Shown here: positions 24,215 to 34,545 of the stretch, piece after piece
Layout: each line of letters opens with the position of its first letter
How positions within the stretch are numbered: the stretch's first letter is position 1
NCBI GenBank assembly: GCA_030770425.1
Contig: JASJFT010000054.1
Location: 172,361-236,360 of the forward strand
Direction of reading: 5' to 3'
Source of the DNA: Darksidea phi
Lineage: Eukaryota > Ascomycota > Dothideomycetes > Pleosporales > Lentitheciaceae
DNA length: 64,000 nt
Program-made: the position numbers and the translations under genes
The notes under the pieces: generated by a model
What the model saw: only the letters and a program-made list of their open reading frames with translations
The model's database searches: none
Told to the model about the DNA's origin: nothing

Positions 24215-26521
24215 AAAATTTGGGTGGGCTATCAGGAAAGAGAAGAGGGAGCAGAGAAAGAGAGGGTTGAGCAGCACCCTAGCTGTATACGTCCAGAGAA
24301 GGCGTAGCTATCACTGGGAAGGACACGGCATAGCTCGACATATATTGGCTCAACGATAGTAGACCGCTAAGACATGCAATACAAGCATAGAGATCTATCT
24401 CGCACCTGCAGCTTGATCCGATTGACTGGACTCGCGCTGGCCTGCATCCAGCAGATGAACCGCATTTGCGGCGTCTGCGCGTGCTACAGAACGATCCTTC
24501 GGGTCCGTCCTGCACTATTGAATACTTGACTGGACGGTTCGCCTAACGCAGACACCGAAAGATGATCTCAGATAGTAGGTGCTAGGGGTGACGCCTTGAT
24601 ACTAGTGAGCCGGTTAGAAGGTGAGAATAAGTACTCGAAGGACTTGCGGTGCGGCTGCAACAAAGAAACAGCTGTATAGTGATCGCCTCAGCACGTGTAT
24701 ATATGCGTGTCGAGAAACATCGCGGTCGCATCTATGTTGAGCCAACAGCGAACAAAGGTTCCACAATACATAACATATTCCGTAAACTTCTTGTAGGAGA
24801 CGGAACTACCAGCTGTCTGCTTCGTGAATCTTCGTGGCTTAGGTCCTCTGGGGCGCAGTCTCGTTGTCCAGACGTAATCGCCTATTCCAGTAGATCTCGT
24901 ACCCTGCGTGACAGTCGGTGTAGACTCGCGCGGTATCTGGTCCAAGCTGAATGCTGCATGAAATTTGCCACCGGCCCCCATTGGTTACCATCGAAGCTCT
25001 GATGTTCTTGAGAAAAGTCGGCGAGATCGGTCCTTGGCGTGATCGTTCACATTGGACAGATTACAAGCTGCGGACCACAGCTCATATTCACCCACTGTGG
25101 CTGCTGACGGGGCCTATACTCGACACGACTTAAGCCCGCCATGTCAGCCCCAACGAGCACAATGTAAGATGTACGAACAACGCACGTAGGTCGCCGCTAT
25201 TCAGGATGCGGATGGTTCGGGTTAGTGGTGGTTCTGCACATGCGTTAGCAGGGTTAAATGCGAGGGACCTAACGTCCCGCGAGCCGCTTACTGCATCCGC
25301 CCGCGTCAGCCAGGACATCCAAAGACCATTGTGCAGACGGAATCTACCATCAACGCAATAACCGCTGCCTCATGTCGCGAGTCTGGAATAATGATTGGTC
25401 TCGATGGTGACTCTTCTATTCCCCAGAACGCGGAAGACGCTCTTACATGCATAAGAGGCGCTCATAGTGCTTATTCGAACGTGCGTTTCGAACTGGGTCT
25501 TGTACAAGGAACTGCGCCTAAATCTAGGCAAGGATACGACCAGAGCAAAGAAATATTTCGGTGCGTCAGCAATCCTTCAGGTCCAAAACATGCCGCATAC
25601 CGTCATGTCAAGATGGGATTGGACTGCTGGAAACGTGATGGCCGAAGTAGCGATAGATCTCATATTTTAGAGACGTAATCAGTCCTGGCCGGAACTAGGG
25701 CCCGATACACTACCGTGTAGTCGCGTGGAAGTCGTCCAGGATCCAACCAACGATCTCGCTATAAGCATGGCATTTATGTTCGTGGAGACTATGGAACGTT
25801 CCCTTCCAAGTAGCCTTTTATTTTGCATGATACCCCGGGTAGACTAATGATCCCTCTACACCCTCTGTGGTCCTAACTTGGTTCGTATACACAGGAGTAG
25901 ATGTAACAAGGTAAGGACGCTCGACGTGACCTTGCTGAAGGTGGTTGCGACGGTGTATAAGAGGATTTGTAATAACGCTGCGGATGCGATTCAAGTGTAA
26001 AGGAAGGATTCCTTGGCTGGTGTGCAGCATGCAGCTCGACATTGCAGGATTCTTGTTTCTGAAACAGCTCCTAAATCACATTTACTTACGAGCTTACGGA
26101 GCTTGCTCTGGATGGCTAAGCAATGTCTTGTTTTCCATTGAAGTTCGCATGAATACAGCAGCTACCAGTTCCATCATAGCTCGCTTACTTATCCCCTCAA
26201 CGGTTTCAGAAAAATGTGCGTAATATCATATAGTCACTAACACCAGAACAATGCACAATGCGGTGACACCCTGCGCCATACAGCTAAGGAGCGCCGAGCC
26301 TTGATAAGAGCCACCTAAATTCAGCTATATGCTGACCTCATGTGTGCTTATGTACTAGCGCGGCCCCTCACCGCCTTAGACGGGCTTGCGAACCATGGAT
26401 ACTCTTTGCTTGGAAGAACATATATAGCAACACACTCCTCGCGTCGTGATATCATAGACCTTCTTGGAGCGCAGCCTTCACCGTCCAAAGCCACGAAAAT
26501 ATAAATTAAAATTCACCCATC
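24215..26521. other. No supportable gene; promoter of the acyltransferase at the right end
   Basis: Several short frames look weakly protein-like (for example + 25467-25670) but no family motif or splice structure can be defended. The last few hundred bases before 26522 must include the acyltransferase promoter; the leader aaaatataaattaaaattca immediately precedes it and is AT-rich. Confidence 0.4.
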
Positions 26522-27925
26522 ATGTCTTCAGATCAGACATACCTCCTCTCACCACTCGACCAACATGGCCCCAAAGTATACACCCGCATGGCCCTTGTTT
26601 TCCCAGTGACAGACTATGAACCCGCCATCGCCACTCTTCAATCTGCTCTCTCAAAGACATGCGATCAAATCCCATACCTCAAAGGGCGTGTCTACGAAAA
26701 GGATGCATCTGAGCGCAAGCAATCCTACATCACCTTCAACGCTTCTGATGCCGCCCCGCAATTTGAAGAGCGTCCTGCTCCAGAGGGCATCGCAAGCTAT
26801 GCGGAGTTGAAGACGAACAGGACGCCCTTTCCGCCCGAGGTGTTCGCAGCACCGCCCATTGGCGACGGTGCACGTGTGATCGCTGGCAGCTATACGAAGA
26901 TTGAGGGCGGACTAATCATGTGCCTCGTCACTTACCACAAAGTTATCGACGGTACTGGTTACAGCGAGATCCTCCGACTCATTGCAGAGAACGCTCGAAA
27001 TCTCGAGTCCGATTCGTTCAAGCCCTCCAACTGTCCGGATCTAGACGAGATTTCTAAGCGCCGAAGCCTGATTCTGGCGGGCAAAGAAGTCTCTGAAGAA
27101 GTGCGCGGCCTAGATTTCGACGCAATGCTAGCCCGACACCCAACGTACACGCTGAAATCCAAAGGCAACAAAGACCAGGCGAAAGGTGTTGTGGGCACAC
27201 CAAAAGTGGGAACGGGCACGAACAAGGTCTTTGCATTCTCTGGAAAGAAAGTCAGTTCCGCGAAGGCGGAACTTGCAAAGAAATTGCCATCGGACAGTCT
27301 GACGGTGAACAATATCCTGACAGCGCTCATCTGGTCGTCGATCACGCACATTAGAGCTACAAGGGACGAGGACCCTATCACGGCCAGCACATCCAAGATG
27401 GACTACTCAGTGGGCGGTCGTCGTATCGTCGGCCCTTCGCTGCTTGATCCGCCATTCCTCGGAAACGCTCTCTGCTACGCCGCGACTGAGCTTCCCCTGT
27501 CCGACCTCTCCTCCATTGCAACCCCAGACAACGTCGAACCCCTGGTCCCAGTCATTAAATCTGTCGCCGACGCATCAAGCCACCTCACACCCTCGTACAT
27601 CAACTCTCTCGTCCACCTCTCAGACACGAACCCCGACCTCTCCGACATCGTTGCCGCGTGGCTGCTCAACGGACCTAGCGACCTGCACTTCACTAGCTGG
27701 GCGCAGGTCGGCGTGTACGAGCTGGACTTTGGAAAGAATGTAGGCAAGCCGGGATACATGAGGAGTACGTTTATGAAGTTTGATGGGGTGGTGAATCACT
27801 TGCCTAGGAGGCGGGTTAAGGAAGGCGAAGAGGAAGAAATTGAGGTTAGTGTGCTTTTGAGGCAGGACGACATGGACAGGCTGAGTGGAGATGAGAGGTT
27901 TAAGGCTTGGTTGGTAGACGTTTAA
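26522..27925 (+). CDS. BAHD / trichothecene 3-O-acetyltransferase-like acyltransferase
   Basis: Single-exon gene of 467 aa starting at ATG 26522 (cccatcATGTC). It belongs to the transferase family (PF02458-type), which moves acyl groups from CoA onto hydroxyl or amino groups of small molecules. The catalytic HxxxDG motif is HKVIDG at residues 139-144. The second family motif, usually DFGWG, appears as DFGKNVGKPGY from about residue 402, so the Trp-Gly is not conserved. The N-terminus (YLLSPLDQHGPKVYTRMALVF) is typical of Tri101-like fungal members. There is no signal peptide, so it should be cytosolic. It stands alone beside a decayed region with a UstYa pseudogene, which might be the remains of a metabolite locus. 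Substrate cannot be told from sequence. Confidence 0.9.
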   Translation: MSSDQTYLLSPLDQHGPKVYTRMALVFPVTDYEPAIATLQSALSKTCDQIPYLKGRVYEKDASERKQSYITFNASDAAPQFEERPAPEGIASYAELKTNRTPFPPEVFAAPPIGDGARVIAGSYTKIEGGLIMCLVTYHKVIDGTGYSEILRLIAENARNLESDSFKPSNCPDLDEISKRRSLILAGKEVSEEVRGLDFDAMLARHPTYTLKSKGNKDQAKGVVGTPKVGTGTNKVFAFSGKKVSSAKAELAKKLPSDSLTVNNILTALIWSSITHIRATRDEDPITASTSKMDYSVGGRRIVGPSLLDPPFLGNALCYAATELPLSDLSSIATPDNVEPLVPVIKSVADASSHLTPSYINSLVHLSDTNPDLSDIVAAWLLNGPSDLHFTSWAQVGVYELDFGKNVGKPGYMRSTFMKFDGVVNHLPRRRVKEGEEEEIEVSVLLRQDDMDRLSGDERFKAWLVDV

Positions 27926-29274
27926 AAAGGTGTCTGGGATTTCGCTTTCCGCCTTCACATGTCAGGAATGTCTCCGCCAAAATTTCCCTGGTGCAGTAGT
28001 CCGTAGTTTCGGATGAGATAGATCTTATCCAATACTAGCAAACCGTCTCGGTTGCACTCATCCAACGCTCTAGATTCACTTACTAGTCATCGCTCCCTTC
28101 TACGATCGCCATTCCGCACCTCATCACACCTCAACTTCAACCACCAACCCTTTAACAGCAGCCTTACCTAAGAACTTCCCAGTACCCTGTCCAAACCACC
28201 GTGATCATACATCCAACATCCCAAACATGCCCCCATTTCACCCCTCGCAAGAAGCGCCCTCTCCCCCTATTATCTCTTATATTCTCTCCTTACACTACCG
28301 CCTCAATCCAACATAACAAAACTCCAGAAATCGATTAACGTGTCGAGAACCCCCAACCCCCCTTCTCCTCTCATACTTTACTACCATCAAGAGCAAAAAT
28401 CCAAGCCTTTAGTTAAGTTGGTTAAACTCTCCCCCAACTTCAACTTCCAAGCACTCAAACGCCCATAGATCCTCGGCATTACCTTCATCACGCATATTAA
28501 AGGCTCAATAATCAATACATCGTACTCCCGCATCCGGAAATTCCCTCAGCTGTTATGCATGCACGCTGCGAAAATTAAAAAGAAGAGGGGAAGCTGGAAA
28601 AGAAGTCTATTCAAGGCGGGCATGCTGTAATTACCAAACGAGTTCCATACCGTTTGCATAACCAAGCAGTGTGCCGAGTAGGAGTTTGCGCTGTGGGCTG
28701 AACTCTTCCCGTGCGTCTGTTATTTGGACGATTCGTCGCGGCGGTTATACGATTCGCTGATGGTGGGTGCATCATGGTGGGTTTTGACGGTGGTCTGCTT
28801 ATCTGGCTGTGATCAGCACAAGGCCCAACACGGGATATTATTGCAGGTAAACCGAGCTCGCTAATATTGTGCTAATAACGCTACCAAGTGTGCCCAACTC
28901 CCTCCAACCCTTAGAAGCAAGTGAAAATCGCCAGGAAGGAAATCCCAAGTATGCCCCAGAGATAGAACGCCTAGAAAATTCAATCATGAGGCCCTCTACG
29001 AACCAGCCTCCGTTCTTGCCTCATCTCGATATAGCAGCGGCCGGTCGTAGTAGGAGCTGGTATGAGATACCGCATCGTTATCTTGATCTCCAGCGAAGAA
29101 GCCGTGTACATTGACCCACAAATTGCTCATGAGTGACGAGGCCCATGAACTCGCCCTCTGACTATCTCTTTCCGTCCATATTAGTACCGAAAGGGAACAG
29201 AACGTCGGACGAATCAGAACAAAACTCGAGAAGCAAGCAAAGCCACACGTTGAAATCCAATCTCTTTGCCGTAC
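27926..29274. other. Intergenic, pyrimidine-rich
   Basis: About 1.3 kb without a gene. Roughly 28080-28500 is strongly C/T/A-rich on the plus strand with few G. No repeat structure, RNA gene or coding frame is supportable. Confidence 0.45.
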
Positions 29275-30356
29275 TTACTCATTCGCAAGCAGCGGGGCGC
29301 GCTCACGATCTTCGGACACGATTTCGCCGCGCGGGAAGGGCTCACGACCCAAAAGCGCGGGGGCAGCAACAGCGGAGGAAAGGACGAAGAGGAGGCCGCC
29401 GATGGTGAAGGCAAAGATCCATTGGAGTTGCAGAATGGGCAGTTTGGTGAGGAATTGGCCAACGCCAGTTGCTATATGTTTGATGAGCATAGTCCGGAAG
29501 ATTTCTGCGCGCAGGACAGAAGGGGGAACACTTACAGAAAGCGAGAACGGAGAGTGCGAAACCCATGGTGTAGTCCTTGAAAGCGGCGAGGAAGAACACG
29601 CCATACGCAAGAATACCCCAGATGAAGATGTTCCCCACGATCCGTGCGGCAAGTCCGTTGCTAGTAACCACTCTAGCACCAACCCAATAAAGCGCCATAA
29701 AATTCCATGCCAACGGCCCAGAAACCGCTCCAATGTGAATCAGTTTTGGAGTGGTGCTGTGGCGGAAATAGGCGATGCTGAGATTGAAGAAGTTGATGAT
29801 GATGAGTAGTTCAGCGAGCCAGAAGTAGTCCCGTACCCAAAGGTGGACGAAACCGAAGAGAAGGAGGTTTGAGGCGGTGTAGTGAGCGCCGATATTAGCT
29901 GATGCGGTTACGTACACTGTGTCTGCAGAGTAAAGAGACCAGAGGTAGACGAGTTGGAGCACGAGAAGCACGATCCTAAGCTCACATCAGCTCCAAGACC
30001 CGGCCGGCTCGAGTGTGTAGATTACTCACCAGTATATCGATGTAATCACGCTATTCTGGGCAAAGGGCGATGGCTTATTGTTTCCCCAGATCGTGTGCTT
30101 CGCCTCGTGATCCTCACGCGGAGTCTCGAAGGTGTAGTAGATGGCTGTGATGAGAAAGATGATGTAAGTGACGAGGGTGGTGATGCGCAGGAGGATAAGC
30201 TGTTGGGCGGAGTGCTCTTCACGGCGGGCAAAGGGGTTGACTGTATAACCTGTCAGTCTGGTGCCTCGAAGAAAATATCCATAGAAGACGACGGATTGGA
30301 ATTGTGTACATACGGCCACGGCCACGGCCGCTCGAGGCAGCTCCGTTCTCAGGCAT
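29275..30356 (-). CDS. DUF1774-family multi-pass membrane protein
   Basis: Four exons on the minus strand, 30356-30314, 30249-30030, 29975-29536 and 29471-29275, give 299 aa. Introns are 64, 54 and 64 nt with GTATGT, GTGAGT and GTAAGT donors; phases (1, 2, 1) join cleanly. The protein starts MPENGAASSGRGRGR and then NPFARREEHSAQQ. Several hydrophobic helices follow: LRITTLVTYIIFLITAIYYT, a LVLQLVYLWSLYS segment, ASNLLLFGFVHLWVRDYFW, LLIIINFFNLSIAYFRH, NIFIWGILAYGVFFLAAFKD and LQWIFAFTIGGLLFVLS. It ends with the acidic ERAPLLANE tail typical of this fungal family. The function of DUF1774 proteins is not established. It lies tail-to-head downstream of the beta-adaptin gene on the same strand. 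Confidence 0.85.
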
Positions 30357-30963
30357 CTTGCTACGACTCCAAGTGGTGCTCAAATATCAAACTTTCGGAA
30401 TCGGGCGGGGATTGTGGCTCTTGTCAAAGTCAAAGGGGGCGGTTCAGTGTTTACACAAGGAGAAAGTGGACTACCAGCAACGAGCAAGGCAAACACGCGG
30501 GATCAGGTTACTTTTAAAGGTACGTCACCGCGGGAGCTCGAAACGCCAAAAACGCCCCCTGCAGGGTCCAAGCTTCCACCCCGCAGCTCGCCATGCCTGT
30601 ACGACGGCACATCATACCCCATGACGGCCAACTGCGCAGATGACTGGACAATGCACTAGCGACTTCGAGACACATGCATACCGTGTGACTGCCTTTGCTG
30701 CGGGGCGGGGCCATCGTCTACTTGTATGGAGCGTCCGCGCGCTGTAGCCGCCAGCTTGAAGGGCCACTTTCGACCGCATGTGGCGCCATGTCGAGAGCTC
30801 CATATTGTGCCGCCATGTTTGCATCAAAGTGGAACTTCTCCCGGCATTGCGCAAGGCATCAATCCTACACAAACAAGCCCGACTGAAACCGACGTCTCTC
30901 AATGCCATCGTATTCGCCGCGTCGATCACCAGCCTCGAGTCTAGGCAGACACGCTGACCCCCC
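30357..30963. other. Intergenic region between the DUF1774 and beta-adaptin genes
   Basis: About 600 bp holding the DUF1774 promoter and the 3' end of the beta-adaptin gene. No ORF or repeat is supportable. Confidence 0.5.
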
Positions 30964-33319
30964 TCAAAGTAGCAGAAAATCCGGGTTGCTATCCGCGCCC
31001 CCGGGGCTCATCATGGCCTCTTGCGGTGCATTCTGATTGACTACCCACCCTCCACCCAAAGCGTTCTGCTCCGCCACAATCGGGCTCCCACCAAACGTAC
31101 TCTGACGTCCCACACCAGCAAAGTACATGTCTGCTTCGCTGACCGCAGCAGACAAATTACCCCCATTGGTTGGACTTGACGGGCTACCCCCGTTTGTATC
31201 GAGTCTTGTGCGCTCGGCAATAGCACGGTCGCGCAGTTCTTGTGCTGCTTTGACAGTAGGCAGTTCATGGCGCTGCAATGCAGGCGATTCCTGCAGCTTT
31301 CTTGGCCGTGCCGAGCGGAACACCTGATTCACGGGTTTTAGGTAGACGGTTGCTAACGTGCCGACGTTGAGGCACATTTCCTCTAGTGTCCCAGGGTCCA
31401 GCTTCTCAGACTCTTCTGCTGTGATGGGGGGTTTTTCGCCCATGACCACCTTCTTCGCTTCTTCCGGGGCGGATGATAGCAGCCGCCAGTACATGTAGCC
31501 CCTGTCGCGCAGATCCGGATTGTCGGTTTCTTCGGTGGCCCACTTCAGCACCTTGGGCACGAGAGTTGATCCGCGGGTGGGGCGCTGTATGAACAGTTTG
31601 ACCGTTGCCGTGAGCAGTGCGAGCTGCACCTCGTGCGTCTCTTCCCGGAATGCGTCCAAAAAGTCGTCTAGTAGCACGTCGCTGTCTTCGATTCTGTCGG
31701 CGTACTGCCCGATGACCCAGATCATCGCAGCCTTCGCTTCGGGCTCGTCCAACGAGTCGAGGTTTTCGCAGAGGGTCGAGATGATGGATTCGTATTGGTT
31801 GGGGTATTTCCGGAAGATGTTTCGAATGACAACGGTTGCTTCCTGCACTATGTACGACACCTTGGTGCTAACAAGAGTGAGAAGGGTCGATATGCAGAGC
31901 TGGCTGGCCGGTGGTATCTTGATGGCGAGCTTGCCAATTGCACGGACGGATTTACGAACAAAATCGACGTCGATCTCTGTAGCGTATCTATCGTGTGCGT
32001 TAGCACTGGTAGAGATATAACAGTAGGGATGCGCCTACTCAGCCAATTCAGTTAATACCTCCTTGATGTTCTTCTCCGTGGCCAGCATGAAGATGAGCTC
32101 CAGCTTCGTGACTTTGACGTAGATGGGGTCGTTGTACTTGCAGAAAAAGACGCGGATGTCGTTTCGCAGCACTTCCGGTCGCCGTTGGAGGATGAGAAGA
32201 GCATTTCGAAGGGCCAAATATTGTATTTCCGGTCCCTTGGAGAGGAGCGTGACGAGCGGTGGTGAGAGCTTATTACATAACGAGATGATCACTTTCTGGT
32301 CGGAGATGTAATTCATCAGGTAGAGGATAACGCGAATGCAAGTCAAGACCACGGCCGAATTTGAATGCGAGAGCCGTGGTGATATGCGTTCGGCCAGCAG
32401 TGCAGCTTCTGATGTGTCTTGTGGAACGTAGTTCATCATGGCTTCCAGAATGTATGTCTGGCCCCATTCTGAGCAGTCTGGTAGGATAGATACGATCTTG
32501 GAGGCACTTGTGTAGTCGATGGTGAGCTTGATGTTCTCAGACCGCTCCCAGATGTCCATCAGAGCGGCCAAGGCGCTCGACACGACAGTGGGGTTCTCGT
32601 CCCTCAACATGCCATTGAGACTGTCTATCAGGTCCGAAGACTCGACCATGTGCCTATCATGATCGTATAGTTTCGCAACGCAGAAGGCAGCCGTCTTCCG
32701 CACGTAGGGGTCGTTGTCGCGCAGCAAGTTCTTAAGATGCGGCACGGTGGCCTCGACGTATTCGCGGACGTGGATGTAGGACATGGTCCGCAGTGCGAGG
32801 GCGCGTACGAGGGGGTTGTTGTCGTGCATGTCCTCTTGGATGATGGGGAGGGCCTTGAGGGCAATGTCGGGTTTTATCCTGGCATAGTTGACCAGATACA
32901 AGAAGCACATCTTCTTGATCTCCAGACTCGGAATGTGCATGCAGCCCACGATGTCTGGAAAGAGAGCCACCATATCGTTGTTGCTCATGGTCATGTTGGC
33001 GACGATCTTCTTCAGCGCCGTCTTCTTCGCGGAGAAGTTCTTGTCCTTCTTGCCGCCGCTGTTGAGCTCGAGACGCAGCTCAGCGACTTTGCCCTGTGGA
33101 GAACGGAGGTACTGTGAGCGTGCGCTGTCGAAGCGGTCGAAGGCGTAGGGGAGGAACATGGCGGCGCATCATAAATGCGGAGGAGAGCATCAAGGCTGCA
33201 CTGAAGAGCAGAAGGAGAGTATGGGAGAGTATGGGAAAGTATTGTGCTGCGCTGTGTGGACAGAGGAGTGTTGGACATACCCGCGCAAAGAGCTTCGCAT
33301 CCTGGCCGCCGGTGCTCAT
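30964..33319 (-). CDS. apl1: Clathrin adaptor complex beta subunit (AP-2 beta / Apl1-type adaptin)
   Basis: Three exons, 33319-33281 (13 codons, [13 protein letters not shown]), 33093-32039 and 31987-30964, give 705 aa. Intron 1 is 187 nt (GTATGT...CCACAG) and intron 2 is 51 nt (GTAGGC...GATAG). The join restores [17 protein letters not shown], the standard beta-adaptin start. The HEAT-repeat trunk follows, including [36 protein letters not shown] and [19 protein letters not shown], then [19 protein letters not shown] and [17 protein letters not shown]. The C-terminal ear is absent, as in many fungal beta subunits, and the tail is low-complexity. The protein forms part of the clathrin adaptor at the plasma membrane or TGN. 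The [14 protein letters not shown] start points to the Apl1/AP-2 branch rather than AP-1, but I am less sure of that than of the beta-adaptin call. It is divergent from EMC4. Confidence 0.93.
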
Positions 33320-33710
33320 GGTGGGCGAACAGGCTAGCTATCTCGTGTCGGCTGCTGGCTGGTGCTGTCGCAATATGCATGTGCCCAGCTGTAGCACGCT
33401 CGCGCTTTCGTCCCTCGCCCTCGACGCTTAGCCGAAACGGTGGGACGGGCGGGATGGAGTGACACACGCCTCAATCGTCTGGCACAGTGTTGCGCATGTC
33501 GTGGGCGAGGAAGAGGCGCTTCGTAGAGGAGTGGCGACGAGATTCGAGTTCGCGGAGGTGAATTGGAACATTTGGGGGCTCCAGACGGCACTGCGGGACG
33601 CGAAAGGTGTGTGGTGCGTGCGCGTGTGCCAAGCACTCTCAACACCACACCGTCCAGACATGCACGTACCGGCGCATCCTCTATACATATCCTCGACGCT
33701 GAACAACCCC
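33320..33710. promoter_or_regulatory. Shared divergent promoter of beta-adaptin and EMC4
   Basis: A 391-bp gap separates the two divergently oriented start codons (33319 on minus, 33711 on plus). It must hold both promoters. No TATA box is evident. The plus-strand reading frame is open upstream of the EMC4 ATG but carries no conserved sequence. Confidence 0.5.
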
Positions 33711-34419
33711 ATGGCCACCATGTCTGCAAATCCTCCGCCGCCGCCGCAATGGGTCATCGACCTCAATTCACCGCCATCGAAGCCGAAGAATGCGTCCCTG
33801 CCGGATCCGCCAGGCTACACGGCTTCCCTCACCCGGAAGGAGCGGGCGATATCGTCGAAGCAGTCGGCACGGAAGGCGCCATCCTCGGAGGAAATGGATA
33901 CACTCAAGATGAAGAAGGCGTGGGAGGTTGCCATTGCCCCGATCAAGCAGCTGCCTATGAACGCCATCGGTACGTCCATGGCACCTGCCCACCTTCCCAC
34001 CCTCTTTCCCACCCTCCTTCCAACCCTCCTTCCCACCCTCCTTCCAACCCTCTTTCCCACCCTCCTCACCCCCAACCTTTCTCCCCCAACCTCAACCCAC
34101 ACTAACCGACCCAGGCATGTACATGACCGGCAACACGCTCCAGATTTTCTCTATCTTCATGGTCTTCTCCCTCTTCAAGACACCCGTCATGGCCGTCCTC
34201 GGCCTCCAGAAGACGTTCGCCATGTTCGAGACGCCCGGAACGTCGACGCGTCTCATCGCCGTCAAGCTCACCTACATCCTCACAAACATGCTGATGCTGG
34301 CCTTGGGTATCTGGAAAGTCAATGCTATGGGCCTGCTGCCCACGACAAGATCAGATTGGCTGGCCTGGGAAGGAGAGAGGTCCTGGTCCGAGCGAGCAGT
34401 GCCCAAAGAATGGCTGTGA
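33711..34419 (+). CDS. emc4: ER membrane protein complex subunit 4
   Basis: Exons 33711-33969 and 34115-34419 give 187 aa. The 145-nt intron is GTACGT...ACTAAC...CCCAG, phase 1. The N-terminus is MATMSANPPPPPQWVIDLNS, then a basic/Ser-rich cytosolic part with KMKKAWEVAIAPIKQLPMNA. Two membrane segments follow: LQIFSIFMVFSLFKTPVMAV and LTYILTNMLMLALGIWKVNA. The C-terminus has LLPTTRSDWLAWEGERSW. All are hallmarks of EMC4 (DUF1077). EMC inserts and stabilises multi-pass and tail-anchored proteins in the ER. The ATG at 33711 is preferred over upstream in-frame codons because only from here is the sequence conserved. It is convergent with the kinase-like gene, 126 bp apart. Confidence 0.95.
33985..34075 (+). 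repeat. Pyrimidine minisatellite inside the EMC4 intron
   Basis: Repeated 12-bp-like units alternating ccctccttccaa and ccctctttccca fill most of the intron, with almost no purines. This explains why the intron is longer than its neighbours. Confidence 0.75.
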
Positions 34420-34545
34420 GGGATGGAAGATGTGATGCATTTCGCCTATAGGTTGCCCTGGCCACCCAAAGTATGGGAATAGATAAAAGAAAAATTAACA
34501 CGTCGAAACGAAGTCGCCCAACGTTTGGACCCTCCTATCTCGCAC

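Noticed and set aside
33459..33710. N-terminal extension of EMC4 from an upstream in-frame start
   Set aside because: That part is not conserved and EMC4 proteins start near the MATMSANPPPPPQ position.
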